Positions 50,000-59,900 are shown, numbered from the stretch's first letter. The stretch is 64,000 nucleotides of DNA from Actinacidiphila acidipaludis (GCF_019890725.1 NZ_JAINZZ010000011.1:1-64000); one strand, 5' to 3'. Numbers and translations: made by a program. The notes: generated from the sequence alone by a model not told the origin.

Positions 50000-51679
50000 A
50001 TGCGGCTCCGCGCACTGCTGGACACCGACGCTCTGGGCCTGCGCCTGCTCAGCGGCGCGGACGAGCTCGACCGGACGGTCCGCGGTGTCATGACCACCGA
50101 CCTGCGCGACCCCAGCCGCTACCTCAACGGCGGCGAACTGGTCCTCACCGGCCTGGCCTGGCGGCACGGGCCCGAGGACTCCGAGCCGTTCGTCCGGATC
50201 CTGGCCGCGGCGGGCGTCGCGGCCCTCGCGGCGGGCGAGGCGGAGCTCAGCGCGATCCCGGACGACCTCGTCACGGCCTGCACCCGCAACCGCCTGCCGC
50301 TGTTCGCCGTCGACGAGCAGGTCGCGTTCGCGACGGTCACCGAGTACGTGGTCCGGCAGGTCTCCGGCGAGCGGGCCGGGGACCTCGCGGCGGTCGTCGA
50401 CCGGCACCGCCGGCTGATGTCCGCGGGACCCGCCGGCGGCGGCCCCGACGCGGTGCTCGACCTGCTCGGCAGCGACCTGGACCTGCACGCCTGGGTGCTG
50501 TCCTCCACCGGCCGCGAGATAGGCGGGTCCGGCTACCCGCTGCCCGCCGCGGTCCGGGCGGAGCTGGCCGGCGCCCAGCAGGCCGCGTCCCGCACCGGAC
50601 GCCCGGCCCCGCACCGGGTGGCCGCCCAGGGCGGCCGGGTCTACTCGCTCTTCCCGGTCCGCGCGGGCGAGGGCGGCACGGACATCCGGGCCAGCGTGCT
50701 CTCCGACTGGTTCCTCGCGGTGGAGGCCGACGCCGGCGAGTGGCCGGCCGAGCGACTCGACCTGCTGCACGGGGTGACGCAGCTGATCGCCGTGGAACGC
50801 GACCGGAGGGACGCGGCGCGCACGATGCGGCGGCGGCTGGCCGCGGAGGTCTTCGAGCTCGTGCAGGGCGGGGCGCCGCCCGCGGAGATCGGCGCCCGGC
50901 TGCGCGCCGCGGCGCCCGTGCTGATGCCCGGCGTGGCCGGGGAGCCGCAGTGGCAGATCGTGGTCGCCCGGGTGGACTGGGCCGACTCCGACGTGCCGCC
51001 GGGCCCGGTGGCGCAGGCGCTGCTGGAGGAGGCGCTGGCGGACCCGGCGGCGGCCGGACCCGAGGATGCCGACCGGATCGCCGTCGCACACACCGAGGAC
51101 AAGGCGATGGCACTGGTGCCGCTGGTCCGGCGGCCCTCCGAGGGCGCGGACGGCGCCGACGGCGCGGAGGACGCGGAGCCCGAGCCCCTGGCGGCCGAAC
51201 AGCTCCAGCAGGCACTGCGCGGGCCGCTGTCCCGCGGCCTGGGCGAGGACGGCCGGCTGACGATCGGCGTCAGCGCGGCCGTGCACTCGCCCGAGGGGCT
51301 GCGCGGCGCCCTGGAGGAGGCCCGGCACGCCCGCCGGGTCGCCGCCGCCCGCGGGGGCCGGGTGTGCGTGGCCGGCCACGAGGAGCTGGCCTCCCACGTC
51401 CTGCTGCTGCCGTTCGTCCCGGACGACGTACGGCGGGCGTTCACCGCCCGCCTGCTGGACCCGCTCCGCGCCTACGACCGCAGGCACCGGGCCGAGCTGA
51501 TCCCCACGCTGGAGGCGTTCCTGGAGTGCGACGGCTCATGGACCCGCTGTGCTGCGCGGCTCCACCTCCACGTCAATACGCTCCGCTACCGGGTGGGGCG
51601 GATCGAGCAGCTCACAGGTCGCGACCTGTCCCGCCTCGAGGACAAACTCGACTTCTTCCTTGCCCTCCGCCTCAGCTAA
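50000..51679 (+). CDS. pucR: PucR-family transcriptional regulator of purine breakdown
   Basis: 559 residues. N-terminal PucR domain (about 1-120: MRLRALLDTDALGLRLLSGADELDRTVRGVMTTDLRDPSRYLNGGELVLTGLAW...PLFAVDEQVAFATVTEYV), a GGDEF-like middle, and the C-terminal PucR HTH (LIPTLEAFLECDGSWTRCAARLHLHVNTLRYRVGRIEQLTGRDLSRLEDKLDFFLALRL). ATG 50000 lies after AAGG; longer starts add no family sequence. Divergent from the xdh operon, whose activator or repressor it should be. In Bacillus PucR controls purine catabolism; related streptomycete proteins are less studied. Confidence 0.94.
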   Translation: MRLRALLDTDALGLRLLSGADELDRTVRGVMTTDLRDPSRYLNGGELVLTGLAWRHGPEDSEPFVRILAAAGVAALAAGEAELSAIPDDLVTACTRNRLPLFAVDEQVAFATVTEYVVRQVSGERAGDLAAVVDRHRRLMSAGPAGGGPDAVLDLLGSDLDLHAWVLSSTGREIGGSGYPLPAAVRAELAGAQQAASRTGRPAPHRVAAQGGRVYSLFPVRAGEGGTDIRASVLSDWFLAVEADAGEWPAERLDLLHGVTQLIAVERDRRDAARTMRRRLAAEVFELVQGGAPPAEIGARLRAAAPVLMPGVAGEPQWQIVVARVDWADSDVPPGPVAQALLEEALADPAAAGPEDADRIAVAHTEDKAMALVPLVRRPSEGADGADGAEDAEPEPLAAEQLQQALRGPLSRGLGEDGRLTIGVSAAVHSPEGLRGALEEARHARRVAAARGGRVCVAGHEELASHVLLLPFVPDDVRRAFTARLLDPLRAYDRRHRAELIPTLEAFLECDGSWTRCAARLHLHVNTLRYRVGRIEQLTGRDLSRLEDKLDFFLALRLS

Positions 51680-51783
51680 CCCCTCGCCTCCCGCTCGGGG
51701 CCCGCCCCCGAATCACGTGCCGCCGCCCCTTGACCGGCTTCCGGGCTGCCCCCGGGCCGCCGTTCCCGTCCTTCGCCCGGTGG

Positions 51784-52242
51784 TGGGTTGCTCGCGCTGG
51801 GGCCACCTCCCGGACGGAGTCTGGGGGACCTCGCGCCCCTGGATCACGTGCCGTTCGTCCACACGTTGGGGGCAGTACGGAAGCGTCTCCTCGGACTTGT
51901 GCGTGACCGTTTGTCCGTAGGAAGTCCCGGGCGGATGCACAAGTCCTTGCGGGGAGCGCTTCCTCCCCACCCCCTGGTCGTCCATGGGGTGGGGAGGCCT
52001 GGGCAGTACGGCGGTACCCCTGGACTGCCCCTGCGGCCACTTTCACTGCCAGGGGGTGGGGAGGAAGCGCTCCCCGCAGGAATGTGCATCCGCCCGACCA
52101 GCCAATTCGTAAGTAGCCGCCATGCACAGTCCGAGGAGACGCTTCCGGACTGCCCCCGACAAGTGGACGAACGGCAAGCGATAACAGGGGCGCGGGGTCC
52201 CCCAGGCTCCGCCCGCAAGCTGCCCCCAGCGCGACAAGCCAC
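51784..52242. repeat. Long imperfect inverted repeat between pucR and a TPR gene
   Basis: Core arms of equal length (182 bp; 51796-51977 and 52049-52230) are inverted copies, with extension to about 195 bp each. Exact blocks include a 30-bp block next to the spacer (52049-52078 matching the end of the left arm), CGGAAGCGTCTCCTCGGACT, TGCCGTTCGTCCAC and GGGCGGATGCACA. About 25-30 bp in the middle of each arm differ. The 71-bp spacer holds its own hairpin (GGGCAGT 52001-52007 with ACTGCCC 52024-52030). The whole 51680-52389 gap (710 bp) has no real gene; open frames through it are artefacts of the repeats. Confidence 0.8.
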
Positions 52243-52298
52243 AGCCGGCCGGCAGACGGCAAACAAGGGCCAGGGGCACCCCCGAAGCCGAGGGCACA

Positions 52299-52386
52299 GG
52301 GCGACCCGCAGAGATGGCCAGGCGAGCCCAGCCCGCCAAGGGCGACCCGCAGAGATGGCCGGGCGAGCCCAGCCCGCCAAGGGCGA
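52299..52386. repeat. 41-bp tandem repeat beside the TPR gene end
   Basis: Two 41-bp units (52299-52339, 52340-52380) differ by one base; a third begins as GGGCGA at 52381 and runs into the stop codon of the TPR gene at 52390. Confidence 0.85.
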
Positions 52387-52389
52387 GCC

Positions 52390-53139
52390 TCAGGGCGCCA
52401 TCGCCGGAGCCAACCACGTGGGAATGCCGTTGAGCAGCGCATAGAGCCGCGCCGCCTCACCACGGAGGCGCCCCGCCTCCTCCTCCCCCGCCACATCCGC
52501 CAGCGCCAGCAACGCTGGCGCCGTACCGACCAGATGCCCGAGCGCCACCCGAATCCGCAGGGACTCGGCGAATCCGTGCCGCGCCTCGGCCATGTCCCCC
52601 TCGGCCGCCGCGAGCCCCGCGAGATGCCGCCACGTGAACGACGTGAGGAACGTGTCGCCGTGCGCCACGGCCCCGGCGTGCGCCCGCCGGTACGCCGCCC
52701 GCGCCGCCACCGCGTTGGCCGCGAGGTTCTCCGCCACCAGTCCGCGGCGGAAGTCCAGCAGCGGCCGCCCGGGCGACGCCGGGGACAGCAGCGCCGCACT
52801 CCGGCCGAAGGCCGACCGCGCCTCGTCGGCCCGGTCCCGGACCGAGAACAGGGTCGCCCCGTACGCCAGGTACCCGCGCTCGGAGGCGGCAGCACCCCGC
52901 TCCTCGTCGGTCGAGGCCAGCGCCTCGGCCTTGCGCAGCGCGTCCTCGGCCTCCGCCCACCCGGCGACGTGGTAGAAACACCCCTCGACCAGCAGTTCCG
53001 CCCTGCTCAGCGCCGCCCCGGCGTCGTCGTCGCAGAAGGGCGCCAGCAGCGCCGCCGCCTCCGCCCAGCAGCCGCGTGCGCGCAACCGCCAGACGTCCGG
53101 TGTCCCGACCACAGATTCCGACAGGGCGGTGTCTGCCAC
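52390..53139 (-). CDS. TPR-like helical protein of unknown function
   Basis: 249 residues. Helix pairs with TPR-like spacing cover most of the chain: ARGCWAEAAALLAPFC, AGWAEAEDALRKAEALAST, RADEARSAFGRSAALL, NAVAARAAYRRAHAGAVAHGD and GDMAEARHGFAESLRIR. There is no HTH or signal peptide. GTG 53139 follows GGGGGAG by five bases; the longer frame upstream does not look coding. Such proteins often bind partner proteins. Its 3' end abuts the 41-bp tandem repeat. The 248 bp before it contain only a CCGGCACCCGGGT direct repeat (about 53349-53374). Confidence 0.65.
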   Translation of the reverse strand: MADTALSESVVGTPDVWRLRARGCWAEAAALLAPFCDDDAGAALSRAELLVEGCFYHVAGWAEAEDALRKAEALASTDEERGAAASERGYLAYGATLFSVRDRADEARSAFGRSAALLSPASPGRPLLDFRRGLVAENLAANAVAARAAYRRAHAGAVAHGDTFLTSFTWRHLAGLAAAEGDMAEARHGFAESLRIRVALGHLVGTAPALLALADVAGEEEAGRLRGEAARLYALLNGIPTWLAPAMAP

Positions 53140-53387
53140 AGCTTCTCCCCCAAGCACGTCGTCGAGCCCGCGTGAGCAACAGTGGCCGAAGTCCAGCACG
53201 GGCAAGTGCCCCGCGCCAAGGGGTCGGAGATCACTTCTTGTGAACGGGATCACTTTCACGAGCGGACAAACCATCTCACCTTCGCGGCGCCCGGCGGGTG
53301 CGGAAACGGCGAAACGGCGAAACTCCGGCACGTGAATCGGGTACGCGAACCCGGCACCCGGGTCCGGCACCCGGGTACGGCAGCGGC

Positions 53388-54077
53388 CTATCCCCAGGCG
53401 GAGCCGGTGAAGTGCTCGCGGGCCAGCGCTTCCACGGTGACCACGTCACCGGCGATCAGCGCCTCCAGCAGCACACGGTGCTCGGTGGCGTCGGCGAGCA
53501 GCGCCCCCTGCCGCCCGCGCGGCACCTCCTGCGGCACCGGCCACTGCGCCCGCCGGTGGAGCTCGTCCGCGACGGAGACCAGGTGAACGTTGCCCGACAG
53601 CTCCAGCAGCGCCCGGTGGAACGCCCGGTCCGACTCCGCGTAGGCGGCCCGGTCGCCGCCGGCCGCGGCCGCGAGCGTCGCGTCGGCCAGCGGTCGCAGA
53701 ACGAGCCACCGGGACGACGGCAGGCTGCGGGCGAGCCCCAGCACGACCGGCACCTCCAGCAGCGCCCGGACCTCGGCCAGCTCCCGCAGGTCGCGAGCCG
53801 TGCGCTCGGCGATCCGGAAGCCGCGGTTCGGCAGGATCTCGACCGCCCCGTCCTGGGCGAGGAGCTGCATGGCCTCCCGCACCGGCGTCGCGGAGACCCC
53901 GTAGCCGAGAGCCAGCGCCGGAGCGGAGTGCACCGACCCGGGAGCCAGGGACCCGTTGATGATCGCCGCGCGCAGCTCCCGCAGCACCTGGTCCCGTACC
54001 GACAGCCGTATCGGCGCGGCTCGCTCCACCGGGTCCTGCCCCTCCCGGCCTCCTTTCGGCCGTACGTCCGAGGCCAC
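53388..54077 (-). CDS. GntR-family regulator with FCD domain
   Basis: 229 residues. HTH at about 25-90: RLSVRDQVLRELRAAIINGSLAPGSVHSAPALALGYGVSATPVREAMQLLAQDGAVEILPNRGFRIAE. The C-terminal FCD domain has LRELAEVRALLEVPVVLGLARSL, DRAAYAESDRAFHRALLELSGNVHLVSVADELHRRAQWP (metal-ligand His and Asp residues) and ATEHRVLLEALIAGDVVTVEALAREHF. Start GTG 54077 (ribosome-binding site weak). Divergent from the FhuF-like gene at 54145, with 67 bp between; it may control that gene in addition to iron. FCD regulators usually respond to organic acids. Confidence 0.9.
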   Translation of the reverse strand: MASDVRPKGGREGQDPVERAAPIRLSVRDQVLRELRAAIINGSLAPGSVHSAPALALGYGVSATPVREAMQLLAQDGAVEILPNRGFRIAERTARDLRELAEVRALLEVPVVLGLARSLPSSRWLVLRPLADATLAAAAGGDRAAYAESDRAFHRALLELSGNVHLVSVADELHRRAQWPVPQEVPRGRQGALLADATEHRVLLEALIAGDVVTVEALAREHFTGSAWG

Positions 54078-54128
54078 CCGTCACCCGGGCGGCGTACTGC
54101 CGTTAGGTTAAACCCCACCAGTGATCGC

Positions 54129-54147
54129 TAAGGTAAGCCTTACCATG
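54129..54147 (+). promoter_or_regulatory. Iron box (DmdR/IdeR-type) at the start of the FhuF-like gene
   Basis: TAAGGTAAGCCTTACCATG contains the perfect palindrome GGTAAG-C-CTTACC and matches about 13 of 19 positions of the actinobacterial iron box TTAGGTTAGGCTAACCTAA. A half-site TTAGGTTA is at 54103-54110. The box overlaps the ATG, so repression when iron is plentiful is expected. Confidence 0.7.
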
Positions 54148-54939
54148 CCAGCGACCTGCTCCTCCTCGTACGCACGGCTGTCGGCGGCCTTCCCGGGCCT
54201 GCATGTGACCGCCGGCACACCGCCGCGCGGTCCCGGCTGGGTCGGTGCGGCGGAGCTGGCGCGGGGCGGCCCGGAGCTGACCGCGTTCATCGCCGGGGAC
54301 GCGGACCGCCTCACCGGGGAGCACGGCCGGACGCCGCGGCCCGACGTCGCGGCCGGCCTCGCACTGCACCGCTACCTCTGGCCCGCCTGCCTGCTCTTCA
54401 CCGTGCCGTGGTTCCTGCACCGGCGGGTGCCCCGACTCCCCGTCGAGGACGTGGCGTTCCACCCGGCGACGGGCCGATTCGCCGTCGACACACGGCAGTT
54501 GACGGGACTGCTGGGCGACCCCGTGCTGCGCGGTCCCGGCCGGCACGCGACCGTGCGCACCGAGGACGCGCTGCGCGGCGCGTTGCGCGCGGCACTGGCC
54601 GAGCATCTGACGCCGGTGCTGCGGGGGTTCGCCCCGCACGTGCGGCGCGGTCCGCGCACCCTGTGGCGCAACGCGACCGACGAGGTCGCCGAAGGGCTGT
54701 GGTACATCGCGCGGTTGCTCGGCGAGGAGGACCGCGCGGTCGCCGAACTGCGCGCCCTGCTGCCGGCCGGCGCCCGCTTCGGCACCGGCGGCTCAGCGGC
54801 CTCCCGGGCACCCGGGGGCCCGGCGCGCACCCGCCTCACATGCTGCCTGTTCTACACCGTGAGCCCCTCCGGCACCTGCGCCGGCTGCCCCCGCGCGACG
54901 GACGGCCCGCGGTTGCGGCACCCGGCGCACGCGGGATGA
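54145..54939 (+). CDS. FhuF-like 2Fe-2S siderophore-iron reductase
   Basis: 264 residues. The C-terminal RLTCCLFYTVSPSGTCAGCPR carries the C-C-x10-C-x2-C cluster motif of FhuF, which releases iron from hydroxamate siderophores by reduction. The body (GLALHRYLWPACLLFTVPWFLHRRVPRLPVEDVAFHPATGRFAVD, then LWRNATDEVAEGLWYIARLLG) matches the family. No siderophore transporter is adjacent. Start ATG 54145 lies in the iron box; GTG 54121 is an alternative. Under iron control by the box, possibly also by the divergent GntR/FCD regulator. Confidence 0.85.
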   Translation: MPATCSSSYARLSAAFPGLHVTAGTPPRGPGWVGAAELARGGPELTAFIAGDADRLTGEHGRTPRPDVAAGLALHRYLWPACLLFTVPWFLHRRVPRLPVEDVAFHPATGRFAVDTRQLTGLLGDPVLRGPGRHATVRTEDALRGALRAALAEHLTPVLRGFAPHVRRGPRTLWRNATDEVAEGLWYIARLLGEEDRAVAELRALLPAGARFGTGGSAASRAPGGPARTRLTCCLFYTVSPSGTCAGCPRATDGPRLRHPAHAG

Positions 54940-55116
54940 TCGCGCACGCTACGATCTCGCTCAACTCAGCTGTTCTGGCACGACAGTTCGAGCACGCTCC
55001 TCGTACGCGTGCTCTTGCGCCATAACGTCTGCACGTATCCGCGCTTTTCGCGATGATGTCGGCCGTGAGCCGTCCCGCGGCCCGAGCGCGACGGAAGCGA
55101 CACGAGGAATTCGCAC

Positions 55117-56184
55117 ATGAGAATGACCGACATATCGCTGGACTGGACGGTCTCGGCCGCCATCGGCCTGATCGTGCTCGCGGCCTGCGTCCTCGTGGTC
55201 CGCAACCGGCGCGAGTCCGGTGAGGACGCCACCACCGACTCGTGGGAGCGCAGCGAACAGCGTCGGCGCAAGAAGGAGGCGCTCTACGGCAGCGCCAGCT
55301 ATGTGCTGCTGTTCTGCTGTGCCGCGGTGGCCGCGGCGCTCTCCTTCCACGGCCTGGTCGGCTTCGGCCAGGAGAACCTGGGGCTGAGCGGCGGCTGGGA
55401 GTACCTGGTCCCGTTCGGCCTGGACGGTGCCGCCATGTTCTGCTCGGTGCTCGCGGTGCGTGAGGCCAGCCACGGTGACGCCGCCCTCGGCTCGCGCCTG
55501 CTGGTGTGGCTGTTCGCGGGTGCCGCCGCCTGGTTCAACTGGGTGCACGCGCCGCGCGGGATGGGCCACGCCGGCGCGCCGCAGTTCTTCGCGGGCATGT
55601 CGCTGTCGGCCGCGGTGCTCTTCGACCGTGCCCTGAAGCAGACCCGCCGGGCGGCCCTGCGGGAGCAGGGACTGGTGCCGCGCCCGCTGCCGCAGATCCG
55701 CATGGTGCGGTGGCTGCGTGCGCCGCGCGAGACGTACGCCGCCTGGTCGCTGATGCTGCTGGAGGGTGTGCGGTCGCTGGACGAGGCGGTCGAGGAGGTC
55801 CGCGAGGACAAGCTGCAGCGCGAGCAGAACGCCATGCGGCGGCGTGACCACGAGCGCATGGAGCGCGCGAAGCTCAAGGCGCTCAGCCGCGGGCACCGCC
55901 CGTGGCCGCGCGGCGGCCGTGGCGGGCGCCAGGTGGAGCTGCCGGCGGGCAGCTCGGCGGGCGCCGGTCAGGCCGCATCGGAGCCTGCCATAGTGGCGAC
56001 TCCGGAGCTGCCGGCGGGTGAACTGCCGGTGCGGGGCCGTCCGGCCCTGCAGCCCGTCCGTGAAGAGGTCGCGGCACCCTCCGCCGGCACCGTCGACCTG
56101 ACGGCCGAGGACGACACGATGACGCTTCCGCGACTGGACTCGCTCGAGCGCAAACTCGCCGAGATGGAGCGGCAGTTCGGCTGA
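55117..56184 (+). CDS. DUF2637 membrane protein
   Basis: 355 residues. Four hydrophobic segments in the first about 190 residues (WTVSAAIGLIVLAACVLVV, ASYVLLFCCAAVAAALSFHGLVGF, YLVPFGLDGAAMFCSVLAV, LLVWLFAGAAAWFNWVHAP) form the DUF2637 unit, found in plasmid-spread (Spd) proteins and in chromosomal streptomycete genes. The rest is a charged cytoplasmic tail with a coiled-coil-like stretch (EAVEEVREDKLQREQNAMRRRDHERMERAKLKAL) and a C-terminal helix (LPRLDSLERKLAEMERQFG). GAGGAA lies 7 bases before ATG 55117. No plasmid genes surround it, so I see it as chromosomal. Function unknown. Confidence 0.82.
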   Translation: MRMTDISLDWTVSAAIGLIVLAACVLVVRNRRESGEDATTDSWERSEQRRRKKEALYGSASYVLLFCCAAVAAALSFHGLVGFGQENLGLSGGWEYLVPFGLDGAAMFCSVLAVREASHGDAALGSRLLVWLFAGAAAWFNWVHAPRGMGHAGAPQFFAGMSLSAAVLFDRALKQTRRAALREQGLVPRPLPQIRMVRWLRAPRETYAAWSLMLLEGVRSLDEAVEEVREDKLQREQNAMRRRDHERMERAKLKALSRGHRPWPRGGRGGRQVELPAGSSAGAGQAASEPAIVATPELPAGELPVRGRPALQPVREEVAAPSAGTVDLTAEDDTMTLPRLDSLERKLAEMERQFG

Positions 56185-56250
56185 CCTCAGCCGCTGTCCC
56201 CGCCGAAGTTCCGCCCGGCCTGACTGCCGGGCACGCCCTCGCCCGTCCGG

Positions 56251-56270
56251 CCCCGCCGGCTCGGGCGGGG
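56251..56270 (+). terminator. Hairpin after the DUF2637 gene
   Basis: CCCCGCC (56251-56257) and GGCGGGG (56264-56270) form a 7-bp stem followed by GCTTCCTTCG; a smaller GCCCGGC/GCCGGGC pair lies about 30 bases earlier. Confidence 0.6.
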
Positions 56271-56319
56271 GCTTCCTTCGTCCGCCCCCGGGTGCGTCCC
56301 GCGGGCAGCGCACGGAGCC

Positions 56320-56787
56320 TCAGGCGGCGCGGAGTTCGAACCAGACGACCTTCCCGGAGCCCCGGGGGCGCACCCCCCACGCGTCGGACAGCGCCTCGAC
56401 CAGCAGCAGTCCGCGCCCGGACGTCCCGTGCTCCCCGGCGGCGGCCGACCTCGCCTCGTCCTGTGCCGCCCCCGCCGGGGGCCGCCGGGTGAGCGAATCC
56501 CCCACCTCTATGCGCAGCCGGTTCCCCGGCCCGGGCGACAGCGTCGCGGTCAGGTCCGCCCCTCCCCCGGTGTGCCGCAGCGCGTTGGTGACTAGCTCGG
56601 TGGTCAGCAGCTCCGCCGTGTCGACGAGCGCCGGCACTCCCCACCGCCGCAGGTTGTCCCGTAACAGTCTTCGCGTCTCGGCCACGGCGGGAAGGTCGGC
56701 CTTCCCCACCGAATGTCGCAGCCGGTGCCCCGTGATGTTCGTCGGACTCCCCCGTTCTGTCCGTGCTTCCTTCACTGGACTAGGCAT
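56320..56787 (-). CDS. ATP-binding protein, anti-sigma factor (RsbW-like HATPase)
   Basis: 155 residues with one HATPase_c_2 domain: LLTTELVTNALRHTGGG (N box), RLRIEVGDSLTRRPP (Asp box) and HGTSGRGLLLVEALSDAWGVRP (glycine boxes), ending KVVWFELRAA. These are the features of RsbW/SpoIIAB-type kinases. It lies 119 bp downstream of the large PP2C-like gene on the same strand, so kinase and phosphatase may be a partner-switching pair; no STAS anti-antagonist gene is adjacent. Start ATG 56787. Confidence 0.87.
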   Translation of the reverse strand: MPSPVKEARTERGSPTNITGHRLRHSVGKADLPAVAETRRLLRDNLRRWGVPALVDTAELLTTELVTNALRHTGGGADLTATLSPGPGNRLRIEVGDSLTRRPPAGAAQDEARSAAAGEHGTSGRGLLLVEALSDAWGVRPRGSGKVVWFELRAA

Positions 56788-56906
56788 GCCCACCTCGGGT
56801 GCGTCCACTCCCCGGCCCGGCCACTGCCTGCCGCGCCCCGGCGCACACGCGGCCGCCTCCTGCCACACGTCGGACGAATGTCCCGTCGGAGGTACCGAGT
56901 TGGGGC

Positions 56907-59900
56907 TCAGGCGTCCCAGACGGTCACCGCCGTACGGTCGTCGGCGTATCCCTTCACGCGGGTCTGGACGTCCGAGAGGTAGGCCGCCAGGCCGGGGACC
57001 GCTGCGCCACCCCAGCGCGCCGCCAGGTGCGTCGACAACTGCGGCTCGCCTCTGAGGGGTTCGGCCAGGCCGTCGCTGCACATCAGCAGAGCGTCGCCCG
57101 GCTGGGCCACGGTCGCCCGGAACCGGAAGGGCGCCGAGGCCTCGTCGGGCGCCAGGTCGAGGTCCTGCCAGGTCCCGCCGCGGATGCGGAACAGCCCGCC
57201 CTCCCCGACGCCGAAGAAGAGCCGGATCCGGCACTCGGGATCGGCGGGCAGCAGGAGGCAGCGCAGGGACGCGGTGTAGGCGCCCTCCTCCAGGCCCAGA
57301 TCCTCACCCCGGGCGCGCAACCGGCCGTAGCAGCGGTCGGTCAGCCGGTGCAGCCCGGACTTCAGCGAGCCACGGCGGGCCGCCCGCAGATCCTCCGCCA
57401 GCCGGGCCCTGCTGCGTCCCACTGCTCCGGCCATCCAGCGCACGGTGTCCTGCGCCGCGCGGTGCGCCTCGTCCGACCCCCGCGCGCCGCTCGCCATGGC
57501 GACGAGCAGCAACGCGTCCTCGCCGCCGCCGAAGCGCGCGGTGAGCAGGGCGTCCCTGCGGGGCTGACCGCGGTACCGGGCTGAGTCGCCGCGCAGCGAG
57601 ACGGTGCGCAGGGTGAGCCGGCCGTACCGGGCGCCGTCGAGCACGGTGTCGGGGACGAGGCCGTCCAGCCCGTCCGGGTCCGCCTCGGGCCAGGCCGTCG
57701 GCTCGGCCCCGTACGTCGGCGGGCGGCCGCCCACCACCTCGGGGTCGCCCACCTCCGGCCCGGCGATTCCGGCCCGCACGGCCTCGTCCGCCGCCACCCA
57801 CCCCGGCGGCAGCTCCGGGGCCCAGCGCACTGGCCCCTCCACGAAGCGCGTGGGCCGCCCCTGAGTCGGCGCTTCCGTCGTGCTCTCGTCGGCGGCAGGC
57901 GGGGACGCGGCCGCAGCCTCCCGCTGTGACGCGGACGTCCCGTCTCCGTCCCGGGGTTCGGGAACGCATCCCGCGCCGCGCGCAACCTCGGTCTCGGGCC
58001 CGGACTCGGGCTGTACGTCCTCGCTCGCGGAGCTGGTCCCGTGCGTTGCCTCCGGCCCCGGATCGGCTGGATCGGCCCCGGAACCGGAACCAGGCGCAGG
58101 CTGGGGCTCGGGGCCGGCGCCCGAGGCGAACGGCGCTTCCGGCTGCGGCTCCTCGGCCTGGCGGTCAGCGTCCGCAGCCGGTTCGGGCGGAGCTTCGTGC
58201 CCACGATCCGCCCTCCATGTCTCCGGCTCGACCGACGCCGGGTGCTCGGGCTCAACTCCCGCCTCCGAGGGCGGTTCCGGGTCGGCTTCCTGCTCACCGC
58301 TCGCCAAGTCGGCTTCGATGGGGTGAGCCTCGGGAGAGGACCCGTGCGGTGCGTCGGCCTCTGCGGGCGAATTCTCCTGGGCGGCCGCCACCGGCTCGGC
58401 CTCGTCGTCGAGTTGCGCTCCTGACGGTCTGTCACCGATCTCGACCTCAGCCTCACCCCGGTTCTCCGCCACGGCTTCGGGCTCGGCCCAGGTCCCGGGA
58501 GCCGACTCGGGCGAACCATCGTCCCGACGCCCCGCCCACCACGCCTCGGACCCGGCATCCGGCCCGGACGACACACCCCGGCCGGACTCCGCCTCCGCAC
58601 CGAACACGGCGGAAGGCTCGGAGACGGCCTCCCGCCCGGCCTCCGTCCCGTGCCCGGAAGCCGACTCGGGCGGAGCCTCCGTCCCGCGTCCCACCCACCA
58701 AACGTCGGACCCATCCGCCGACGTCGATTTTGCGCCTTCCCGGGCTTCGGCCTCGGGCGCGGGGCCGAATTCGCCAGCCGGCTGGCCCTCGTTCTCCCGT
58801 TCGGGCTTGCGCCGGCCCCCAGGAAGGGGCTCGGCCGACGTGTCCTGCCTGCCCTCCGACCACCAGAAGTCGGACCCAGCGGCGTCCGGCGCCGCCGACG
58901 TCTCCCGCCCCGCGTCGCGCGGCTCGTCCCGGTACTCGACGGGTGGCTCGTCCGCTTCCTCGGACTCGGGAACGGGCGGCTGCGCGCCCCGGTCCGTCCA
59001 TGCCGGCTCTTGCGGCGCCCTTTCCGCCGCGTCCGGTGCGGGTTCGGCCGCAGACGGGGCGCTGTGGCCGGGCACCTGCGGTGTGCCCCAACTCTCCGCG
59101 GCCGAAGGGGCCGTCGGCTCGGTCGGGGGCGGCAGTGTCGTACGGGGGCGGGGAGTGACCCAGGCGGCCCAGGGCTGGGCGGGGGGCGGTTCGTGAGCGG
59201 CCGGCGGGGCGGCGGGCGCGTTCTCCTGTTCGGCAGCCCGCGTCGGTTCGGGGAAGGTCGGCGGTGCCGACCAGACGTCCCAGGGCCGCGACTCGGGCTC
59301 CTCGACGGGCGGCGCGGGCTCCGGCGGCGGGCCGAAGGTGGGCGGCGCGGCCCACGGGTCCCAGGTCCCCACCCCACCGGCCTGCTCGTCCTCGAACTCG
59401 GCCGGCTCGGGCCCGACATCGTCCGCAGCCGGTTCGGGCCCGTCCTCGCCCCAAGTCCCGCCCGAATCAGCGTCCTTCAGCGGCGCCCGGGTGTCATCCG
59501 CCGCTCGGCGCGCATACGGCACGTCCTCGCCCTGCGACGGCTGCGGCACCTCCCCGTACCACGCCTGAACCGGCACGTCGCCGCTGCCCTCGTCCGACAA
59601 CCGGCGTGGCCGCTCGGCTCCTTGGCCCCGCACATCCGGAGCGGCATCAGCCTGCCGCCGGTCGGCGCCGTCGTCCGTCGAGGATTCCGGAGCGCTGTCC
59701 GCCCGCCACCGCTCGTCCCGTCGGGCATCCGCCTCCGCGGTCCGCCCCTGCGGGATATCGGGGCGATCCTGTCTCCACCCCGGCGGCTCGTCCCGGACGC
59801 CCGGGGAGTCCCAGGCCCCCGGCCACTCCTCCGACGTGCCCCGGGCCGCCTCCTCGACCTCGCCGCCGGGCGACCCTTCGGCGCCCCGCTCGCCCGCCTG

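Noticed and set aside
51672..52895. 407-codon minus frame through the repeat region after pucR
   Set aside because: It crosses the inverted and tandem repeats and the TPR gene in another frame; its repeats reflect DNA repeats, not protein evolution.
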